A DNA stretch of 8,124 nucleotides, from contig PWUO01000226.1 of the NCBI GenBank assembly GCA_003562555.1, positions 1 to 8,124 of the forward strand, given 5' to 3'. The notes under the pieces are model-generated. The model searched no databases and was not told the origin of the DNA. It saw nothing but the letters and a program-made list of their open reading frames with translations. Shown piece by piece: positions 1-5,056 of this stretch. The DNA is from Dehalococcoidia bacterium (lineage in GTDB: Bacteria > Chloroflexota > Dehalococcoidia > GIF9 > AB-539-J10). The translations under genes were made by a program, and so were the position numbers. Every line of letters begins with the position of its first letter. The first letter of the stretch is position 1.

Positions 1-814
1 CGCCGGAGGATGCACCGTCATCGACATGACCAACGTGGGAATCGGTCGGGACGCGCTCGCGCTCGCCCGGATCTCCCGCGCCACCGGCCTCCACATCGTC
101 ATGGGTGCCGGATACTACGTGGAGGAATCTCTGCCACCGGGAGCTACGATGAACGAAGAGGATATCGCGCGCGATATCGTGCAGGATATCACCGAGGGCG
201 TCGACGGCACCGGCATTCGTGCCGGCGTCATCGGAGAGATCGGTATCAAGGGCTGGCCGCTCACCGAAGGAGAGAAGACCTTCCTTCGCGCCGCCGCGAT
301 CGCCCAGAACGAGACCGGGGCGTTCGTCAATATCCACACCGGCCGCAGCCCGAATTCCCCCTTCGAGGTGGTCGAGTACATGGATACCTCTGGAGCGGAC
401 GTGTCCCGGGTGGTGATGAGCCACATTGATCGGACGCTGTTCACCCACGAGGACCGGGTGCGCCTCGCGAAGACCGGCTGCATGATTGAGTACGATATGT
501 TCTCCCTCGAGGGATGGATGCCGGAGAACATACGAATGGTCTACTCCGAGGACGAGCCTGCGAAGCGGGCGGACCTGCCGAACGATGCGGCTCGCGTGGA
601 TCACCTGCTGGCCCTCATCGATGAGGGCTTCATCGATCAGTTGCTGGTGTCGCACGACCACAACAGCAAGACGCGGCTCTGCCGCTACGGTGGGCCGGGT
701 TACGCACATCTGCTCAATAACGTCGCTCCGATCATGCGCCGAAAGGGCATGAGCCAGGGGCAGGTGGACGCCATCATGGTGCACAATCCGAAGCGGCTCC
801 TGACGTTCATCTGA
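1..814 (+). CDS. Phosphotriesterase-family metal-dependent hydrolase, 5' end missing
   Basis: The frame is open from base 2, ahead of the first internal ATG at 26, and reads AGGCTVIDMTN, so the gene begins outside the window. About 270 C-terminal residues remain of a family usually 320-350 long. Family motifs are clear. GEIG carries Glu (codon 236-238) where classic phosphotriesterase has the carboxylated metal-bridging Lys, as in E. coli Php. VNIH (His 335-337) and SHID (His 422-424) supply metal-binding histidines, and SHDH (Asp 656-658) the catalytic Asp. The end VHNPKRLL is the usual family C-terminus. The N-terminal HxH metal motif would lie upstream and cannot be checked. The fold is a soluble TIM-barrel amidohydrolase. 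Substrates in the family include organophosphates, lactones and others, and the sequence does not settle which applies. The methyltransferase follows after 66 bases with a hairpin between. Family certain, substrate unknown. Confidence 0.93.
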   Translation, partial: AGGCTVIDMTNVGIGRDALALARISRATGLHIVMGAGYYVEESLPPGATMNEEDIARDIVQDITEGVDGTGIRAGVIGEIGIKGWPLTEGEKTFLRAAAIAQNETGAFVNIHTGRSPNSPFEVVEYMDTSGADVSRVVMSHIDRTLFTHEDRVRLAKTGCMIEYDMFSLEGWMPENIRMVYSEDEPAKRADLPNDAARVDHLLALIDEGFIDQLLVSHDHNSKTRLCRYGGPGYAHLLNNVAPIMRRKGMSQGQVDAIMVHNPKRLLTFI

Positions 815-818
815 GTGA

Positions 819-831
819 ACACGTTACGTGT
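819..831. repeat. 13-base palindrome, operator-like
   Basis: ACACGT-T-ACGTGT is a perfect 6+6 inverted repeat around one central base, starting 5 bases after the phosphotriesterase stop. Its last base is the first base of the large hairpin that follows. It could be a small protein-binding site, or just part of the untranslated spacer. CACGT-type half sites also occur at both DUF401 promoters. No function is proven. Confidence 0.4.
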
Positions 832-864
832 CCGCCGCCCGGCCGGCAGTGACCGGGCGGCGGA
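831..864 (+). terminator. Perfect 12-bp G+C-rich hairpin between genes (terminator, attenuator or processing stem)
   Basis: Bases 831-842 (TCCGCCGCCCGG) are exactly complementary to 853-864 (CCGGGCGGCGGA), leaving a 10-base loop. The stem lies in the 66-base gap between the phosphotriesterase stop and the methyltransferase ATG. No T run follows (next bases AGCACCAGG), so it is not a textbook intrinsic terminator. It may protect the upstream mRNA end, attenuate readthrough, or terminate in a lineage that does not need a U tract. It ends 16 bases before the preferred methyltransferase start, so its 3' arm borders that gene's ribosome binding site. Confidence 0.6.
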
Positions 865-880
865 AGCACCAGGAAAGTCC

Positions 881-1585
881 ATGACTGACGACAGCCATGC
901 GGATGCGGACTTCTCGCCGGGCTTCTACAGGCGAATGGCACGGCGCTACGCGGAAGTGGCGCATGAGTACCTCCAGTCGGTATACATCGATGCCTCGGTC
1001 CCCGGCCTTACCGACGATCTTGTGCTTCTCGCACGAGCCAAAGACCTGGCCCCCGGGAACCGCTCTCTCGACGCGGGCTGCGGCGCTGGCGCCAGGGATG
1101 TGTTCACGCTGTGGACCGACGGCTGGGATGCGCACGGAGTCGACGCGATAGCCGAGAACATCGATGTCTCGCGAGAGTGGCATCCCGAGATCGCCGACCG
1201 CGTTGCCGTGGCAGATCTGTGCAAGCCGTTGCCGTTCGCCGACGAGAGCTTCGATTTGGTGCTCTGCAACGCCGTGATTCAGCACATTCCGGTCGAGACG
1301 TGCATATCTGTCACCCTGCCGGAACTCGTGCGGGTGCTCCGACCCGATGGCATCCTGCAACTGATGTTCAAGTACGGTCACGGGTTGCTGTCGCTGTACG
1401 ATCCCGATTACGGTGAGTCCCGATCATTCCTGCTCTACGATGAGCGTGAGATCCTCTCCGAACTGTCCTCGATCGGAATGGACCTCGTGGGAGTTGATGC
1501 CAGCTCCGGACTCGGTGGGTTGATGTACCTCACGGACACGAAGGGTGCCGGGCACTGTGCCTTTCACGCCCGGAAGCGCCCCTGA
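881..1585 (+). CDS. Class I SAM-dependent methyltransferase
   Basis: A 234-residue soluble enzyme of the Methyltransf_11/25 type, transferring a methyl group from S-adenosylmethionine to an unknown acceptor. SAM-binding motif I is LDAGCGAG at residues 63-70. The acidic strand-2 end is GVDA at 86-89. DLCKPLPFADESFDLVLCNAV (112-132, motifs II-III) is followed by QHI. The helix-strand ELVRVLRPDGIL (148-159) is the usual motif after it. The C-terminal third (DPDYGESRSFLLYDEREI) probably forms the acceptor pocket. I chose ATG 881 because AGGAAAG at 871-877 lies just upstream. The frame also opens at GTG 815, directly after the previous stop, but that would put the perfect 12-bp hairpin inside the coding sequence. 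It is probably expressed from the upstream gene's transcript, as I see no promoter in the gap. The substrate cannot be read from the sequence. Confidence 0.88.
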   Translation: MTDDSHADADFSPGFYRRMARRYAEVAHEYLQSVYIDASVPGLTDDLVLLARAKDLAPGNRSLDAGCGAGARDVFTLWTDGWDAHGVDAIAENIDVSREWHPEIADRVAVADLCKPLPFADESFDLVLCNAVIQHIPVETCISVTLPELVRVLRPDGILQLMFKYGHGLLSLYDPDYGESRSFLLYDEREILSELSSIGMDLVGVDASSGLGGLMYLTDTKGAGHCAFHARKRP

Positions 1586-1610
1586 TACCTCTCCTCCGCC
1601 TGCTCTGCGA

Positions 1611-1639
1611 TTGCACGTGCGACGCAACCGGTCTATAAT
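1611..1639 (+). promoter_or_regulatory. Sigma-70-type promoter of the first DUF401 gene
   Basis: TTGCAC at 1611-1616 and a perfect TATAAT at 1634-1639 are separated by 17 bases. Transcription would begin near 1646, giving a leader of about 29 bases before the TTG start. The 8-base palindrome GCACGTGC (1613-1620) overlaps the -35 box, and 1613-1623 read on the other strand is GTCGCACGTGC, which recurs at the second DUF401 promoter. A bound protein there would block polymerase. This last point is inference. Confidence 0.7.
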
Positions 1640-1674
1640 GGCCACCCTGTCATGCCTGATGAGGAGCCCCACGA

Positions 1675-2880
1675 TTGAACCCTTCCCTCGCCCTCTTCGT
1701 GTCGCTGGCACTTGTCCTTCTCCTGCTTCGCCTCAAGCTAGGCCCTGGTCCTGCCGTGTTCTGCGGCAGCATCCTTCTCTCCCTGCTGGTGCTGCCCGCC
1801 CACGAGACGCCTCGCCTCCTGCTGCGCGCCCTGACGGACATCCAGACCCTGAGACTACTTGGCATCATCGTCTGCGCGCTCACTATGAGCCGCATAATGG
1901 AACTGCGGGGCCTCCTGACAAGGCTGGCCAACGCTCTTGAAGGCATCGGTCCCAAGCTCGCGATACACGTGGCGCCGGCCGCGATCGGCCTGATGCCACT
2001 TCCCGGCGGCGCAGTCGTCTCCGCCGCAGCGGTTAAGGATCTCGTGAAGAACCTTCGCCTCAGCCCCGTCCAGGCGACGTTCATCAATTTCTGGTTCCGA
2101 CATATCTGCGAGTTCGCAACGCCCGTCTATCCGGGCATCATCATGGCCGGCGTATTCCTTTCCGTGCCACTCTCATACGTCCTGCTGCACCTGGTACCGA
2201 TGTGGGTGCTGATGCTGGTCTTCGGTCTCTTTGTCAGCCATCGCATCCTGCGCCTCTCGCCCACCGGAGATGGTCGACAGCGGTCTGCGTCGGACATAGT
2301 GCAGGAACTCTTACGGTCCGCGTGGCCAGTCCTGCTTCTGTTCGTGCTGGTGCTGCTCGGCCTCGACGCCGCGCCTGCCTTCCTCGTCACCGTACTCGCG
2401 CTGGTGCTGCAGCAGCGACTTTCCCTGCCCGAAGTCGAGTCCGGTCTGCACTATGGCTTCAATCCCCGTATCCTGTTCCTGCTGTACGCGGTCATGCTCT
2501 ACAAGAACGTCGTCGAGACTTCCGGCGCTGCACACTCCCTGTTCTCAGACATGCAGGCCATCAGCATGCCTCCTGTCGTCATCCTCACCGTGCTTCCTCT
2601 ACTGATCGGGTTCGCGACCGGGCTATCATCGGCCATGGTCGGCATCTCCATCCCCCTTCTCATGCCGTTCATCGTAACCGAGTACGGCATCAGTGGCGGC
2701 GCATTTCTCCTTGCGTACGCCGCCGGTGGACTTGGGTACCTGCTCTCGCCGCTGCATCTCTGCCTCGTATTGTCGGCAGAGTACTTCAAGGCCCGATTAG
2801 CCTCAGTCTACCGCTATCTGCTTCCCCCTGCGGTCGCAACCCTCCTGTGCATCGTGCTCGTGTACATCGTCATGACCTAG
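1675..2880 (+). CDS. DUF401 family integral membrane protein, first tandem copy
   Basis: 401 residues, the usual length for this poorly studied polytopic family (about ten membrane segments), which resembles ion/organic-anion transporters of the GntP/citrate type. Hydrophobic stretches cover most of the chain: about 5-20, 29-41, 60-72, 97-120, 150-190, 217-247, 264-280, 300-335, 342-366 and 382-400. Family signatures are MPLPGG (107-112), INFWFRHICE (137-146), PVYPG (150-154), GYLLSPLHLCL (354-364) and EYFKARL (369-375). Glycine and proline breaks within membrane segments suggest substrate-binding hairpins. The start is TTG 1675. GAGGAG at 1661-1666 lies 8 bases upstream, a stop at 1660-1662 closes the frame, and the N-terminus MNPSLAL matches MSPSIAL of the second copy. 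It has its own promoter. It differs from copy two in having Cys instead of Trp in RHI(C/W)E. Substrate unknown. Confidence 0.88.
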   Translation: MNPSLALFVSLALVLLLLRLKLGPGPAVFCGSILLSLLVLPAHETPRLLLRALTDIQTLRLLGIIVCALTMSRIMELRGLLTRLANALEGIGPKLAIHVAPAAIGLMPLPGGAVVSAAAVKDLVKNLRLSPVQATFINFWFRHICEFATPVYPGIIMAGVFLSVPLSYVLLHLVPMWVLMLVFGLFVSHRILRLSPTGDGRQRSASDIVQELLRSAWPVLLLFVLVLLGLDAAPAFLVTVLALVLQQRLSLPEVESGLHYGFNPRILFLLYAVMLYKNVVETSGAAHSLFSDMQAISMPPVVILTVLPLLIGFATGLSSAMVGISIPLLMPFIVTEYGISGGAFLLAYAAGGLGYLLSPLHLCLVLSAEYFKARLASVYRYLLPPAVATLLCIVLVYIVMT

Positions 2881-2894
2881 GCTGGAAGTCCACG

Positions 2895-2923
2895 TTGTCG
2901 CACGTACGGGAATCGACTATAAT
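2895..2923 (+). promoter_or_regulatory. Sigma-70-type promoter of the second DUF401 gene
   Basis: TTGTCG at 2895-2900 and a perfect TATAAT at 2918-2923 have a 17-base gap, beginning 14 bases after the first copy's stop. The start point would be near 2930, giving a leader of about 120 bases. GTCGCACGTAC at 2897-2907 overlaps the -35 box and matches 10 of 11 bases of the element at the first promoter, in opposite orientation. Confidence 0.7.
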
Positions 2924-2939
2924 GGTGCGTCCGTGCCTG

Positions 2940-3051
2940 CCCTGGCTCGAGCGTTCGCCATGTCAATCCTGCGAAGACCCGGAAGACCAGTCGCCTCAAC
3001 ACGCGTCTCTCCAGCGTGCAGCGTTCGCCAGGAGCCAGGGTTAGCCACATG
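2940..3051 (+). promoter_or_regulatory. Candidate translational control leader of the second DUF401 gene
   Basis: CCCTGGCTC (2940-2948) is exactly complementary to GAGCCAGGG (3032-3040), a 9-bp stem closing an 83-base loop. The right arm covers the likely ribosome binding region: AGGAG 3030-3034 or AGGG 3037-3040, with ATG at 3049. Pairing would hide it. CTCC at 3009-3012 can pair instead with GGAG 3031-3034. A 10-base direct repeat GCGTTCGCCA occurs at 2951-2960 and 3021-3030, just inside the two arms. GAAGACC repeats at 2973 and 2982. The stem and repeats are seen; their regulatory role is inferred. It matches no riboswitch class I recognise. Confidence 0.4.
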
Positions 3052-3052
3052 A
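2960..3052 (+). CDS. Possible 30-codon upstream reading frame (leader peptide)
   Basis: ATG 2960 opens a frame without stops to TGA 3050-3052, which overlaps the DUF401 start as ATGA, the geometry of translational coupling. The peptide is basic (MSILRRPGRPVAST...) and resembles no family I know. No good ribosome binding site precedes it (only GAGCG), so translation is uncertain. If translated, ribosomes would pass through the right arm of the predicted stem and free the downstream ribosome binding site. A frame of this length can arise by chance in G+C-rich DNA. Confidence 0.25.
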   Translation: MSILRRPGRPVASTRVSPACSVRQEPGLAT

Positions 3053-4251
3053 GCCCCTCAATCGCGCTTCTCCTCTCGATCGCGGGAATCCTCGTGCTCT
3101 TGAGACTCAAGGTACACCCGGGGCCAGCGGTCTTCATCGGAGGGCTCATCCTCTCGTTCCTCGTACTGCCGCTCGTAGAGACGCCCCGCCTGATACTGGG
3201 TACCGCGATCGACCTCCAGACATGGCGGCTCATCGGAATCATCATCTGCGCATTCGCCCTCAGCAAGATGATGGAACTGCGGGACATGCTCACGAGACTG
3301 GCGCACACGCTCGAGTCTATCGGCCCGAAAATGGCCATGCACGTGGTCCCATCGGTCATCGGTATGGTCCCGATGCCGGGCGGTGCACTCGTCTCGGCAA
3401 CCGCGATGAAAGGGCTTGCCGAGCGCCTCAGGCTGACTCCGGCACAGTCAACCTACATCAACTTCTGGTTCCGGCACATATGGGAGCTCGCCGTACCGGT
3501 GTATCCATCGGTTATCGCGGCCAGCATCGTGCTCGCCGTGCCGCTGTCCACCGTGGTTGTGACCATGTTGCCCGTCATTCCCCTGATGGCAGCGTTCGGG
3601 GGCGTCGTCAGTCTGCGTATACTGCGCAACGCGCCGCCGGCAGCCTCCAAGACTCTGTCAGGCCGACAACTCACCGTGGAGTTGCTGCGCGCGTCCTGGC
3701 CGGTAATCCTGTTGGTCATTATGGTGCTCGCGGGAGTGGAGGCGGTGGTTGCGTTCCTGATCGCACCGATCCTGCTTGCCGTTCAGCAGCGACTCTCCCT
3801 TCAAGAGTTGAAGAAGTCGTTACGCTACGCCCTCGGGGGTAAGGTCCTGTTCCTGCTGTTCGCGGTGATGGTGTACAAGGACTTCGTGGACGCATCGGGC
3901 ACAGCGTACTCGCTGTTCTCTGACATGCAGGCAGCCGGCGTACCGCCTTCAGCGATACTCATCGCCCTCCCTCTGATCATCGGCTTCGCGGCGGGGTTGT
4001 CGATAGCCTTCGTAGGAATCGCGTTTCCGCTGTTGTTGCCATTCATCGTGACCGCGGACGGACTCAACGTAACGGCACTGTTCCTCGCGTACGTATCAGG
4101 TGGTCTGGGCTACATGGTCTCTCCGCTGCACCTCTGCCTCATTCTGTCGGCCGAGTACTTCAAGGCGCGGCTGAGCGATGTCTACCGCCTCATGGTACCT
4201 CCACTCATCGCCGTCATCGGGGCAGCGCTGCTGATCTACCTTCTGTTCTGA
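3049..4251 (+). CDS. DUF401 family integral membrane protein, second tandem copy
   Basis: 400 residues, aligning with the preceding gene product end to end without a gap (about 224 identical of 400 by hand count). The shared signatures are VPMPGG (107-112), INFWFRHIWE (137-146), PVYPS (150-154), GYMVSPLHLCL (354-364) and EYFKARL (369-375). It keeps the FRHIWE form I recall for the family, whereas copy one has Cys for Trp. The weakest region is the hydrophilic loop at about 191-210, where only 5 of 20 positions match. The best conserved is the C-terminal SPLHLCL-to-VYR block (351-380, 25 of 30). ATG 3049 fits the paralogue N-terminus. A GTG at 3016 in the same frame would add eleven residues with no counterpart in copy one. 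AGGG at 3037-3040 is 8 bases upstream. Role: a presumed inner-membrane transporter of unknown substrate. Confidence 0.88.
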   Translation: MSPSIALLLSIAGILVLLRLKVHPGPAVFIGGLILSFLVLPLVETPRLILGTAIDLQTWRLIGIIICAFALSKMMELRDMLTRLAHTLESIGPKMAMHVVPSVIGMVPMPGGALVSATAMKGLAERLRLTPAQSTYINFWFRHIWELAVPVYPSVIAASIVLAVPLSTVVVTMLPVIPLMAAFGGVVSLRILRNAPPAASKTLSGRQLTVELLRASWPVILLVIMVLAGVEAVVAFLIAPILLAVQQRLSLQELKKSLRYALGGKVLFLLFAVMVYKDFVDASGTAYSLFSDMQAAGVPPSAILIALPLIIGFAAGLSIAFVGIAFPLLLPFIVTADGLNVTALFLAYVSGGLGYMVSPLHLCLILSAEYFKARLSDVYRLMVPPLIAVIGAALLIYLLF

Positions 4252-4282
4252 CCTCTATTTCAGCGGGGCCGTAGCGTGTAGT

Positions 4283-4345
4283 CATCCGGCGTAGGCTCAG
4301 GCAGAACAGAGCCGGGTGCCAAACCATCCGGCGAGTATCAGCGCC
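4283..4345 (+). repeat. Two imperfect direct repeats in the gap after the DUF401 pair
   Basis: CATCCGGCG occurs at 4283-4291 and again at 4325-4333. The following bases also resemble each other (TAG-TCAG-like, then AG-TCAG-like), giving about 20 similar bases with one indel. Between them is a weak 5-bp stem, GGCTC 4294-4298 with GAGCC 4309-4313. The gap 4252-4433 otherwise shows no gene, RNA or convincing terminator. Confidence 0.35.
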
Positions 4346-4410
4346 AAATCCTGAATCATCGCAATCACGCGGTAGTCCCAGCCCGGTTGCAGGAGAAGAT
4401 CAGCATGCGG

Positions 4411-4439
4411 TTGCCAGCGTGACCAATTCCTTCTATAGT
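4411..4439 (+). promoter_or_regulatory. Sigma-70-type promoter of the HD hydrolase gene
   Basis: TTGCCA (4411-4416, five of six consensus bases) and TATAGT (4434-4439, five of six) are 17 bases apart. Transcription would start near 4446, about 34 bases before the ATG, leaving room for the strong AAGGAGG site. The gene is thus independent of the DUF401 pair. Confidence 0.7.
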
Positions 4440-4479
4440 CTAGGTGCACAACCATACTTTGTCTCAAGGAGGCGACCAG

Positions 4480-5046
4480 ATGGCGGAACACACCCCCTCT
4501 CGGGAAGAGGCCCTGTCTCTTCTCAAGGAGTACAACAAGACGGACAGCCTTCTCAAGCACGCCTACGCCGTGGAAGGCGTCATGCGCTATATGGCGAGGA
4601 AGTACGGCGAGGACGAGGAAAAGTGGGCGGTCGTGGGACTGATTCACGATCTCGATTACGAGCGTTTTCCGCAGGAACACTGCAGGAAGACGCGGCAGAT
4701 TCTCGAGGAGAGAGAGTGGCCGGAGGAGTATATTCAGGCCGCCGTGTCGCACGGATGGGGTATCTGCATCGACGAAGAGCCTGTCACCAATCTCGCCAAG
4801 ACCCTGTATGCCATGGAGGAGCTCACCGGTCTGATCGCCGCCGCCGCACTGGTACGACCATCGAAGAGCGTGGCCGACATGGAAGCGAAGTCGGTCCTCA
4901 AGAAGTGGAAGGACAAGTCGTTTGCTGCGGGAGTCAATCGCCCAATCATAGAGAAAGGCGCCGAGATGCTGGGGGTCGAGGTGCGTGAACTCGTGACTGA
5001 CGCCATCATGGGTATGCGGGAGGTGCGAGAGCAGATCGGGCTCTAG
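4480..5046 (+). CDS. HD-domain hydrolase
   Basis: 188 residues, a compact single-domain HD phosphohydrolase of the family I recall from Clostridia and Chloroflexota. Metal-ligand positions: His27 (LLKHA), His56-Asp57 (LIHDLDYE) and His91 (VSHGWG). The C-terminal block TGLI...ALVRPSKS...KSVLKKWKDKSFAAGVNR is typical of this family. The position usually occupied by the last HD aspartate (DELTG) is Glu113 here (MEELTG). The family acts on phosphate esters, probably nucleotides, but its substrate is not established. The start is ATG 4480, since AAGGAGG at 4466-4472 is 7 bases upstream; an in-frame GTG at 4444 lies at the predicted transcription start and is unlikely. The stop is 10 bases from the stop of the opposing flavin oxidoreductase. 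The protein is soluble and cytoplasmic, without signal or membrane segments. Confidence 0.88.
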   Translation: MAEHTPSREEALSLLKEYNKTDSLLKHAYAVEGVMRYMARKYGEDEEKWAVVGLIHDLDYERFPQEHCRKTRQILEEREWPEEYIQAAVSHGWGICIDEEPVTNLAKTLYAMEELTGLIAAAALVRPSKSVADMEAKSVLKKWKDKSFAAGVNRPIIEKGAEMLGVEVRELVTDAIMGMREVREQIGL

Positions 5047-5056
5047 CTACTCGCGC

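Noticed and set aside
815..880. N-terminal extension of the methyltransferase from GTG 815
   Set aside because: The added 22 residues would be encoded across a perfect 12-bp hairpin and have no ribosome binding site, while ATG 881 has AGGAAAG just upstream.
2202..3044. 280-codon plus-strand frame overlapping the first DUF401 gene and the gap
   Set aside because: The product is Arg/His/Ser/Pro-rich in the manner of shifted G+C-rich coding DNA, and the DUF401 frame is clearly the real one. It is a shadow.
4297..4752. 151-codon open frame on the minus strand, reaching into the gap after the DUF401 pair
   Set aside because: Most of it is antisense to the well-supported HD gene, the product resembles no family, and it has no ribosome binding site. 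I treated it as a shadow frame.
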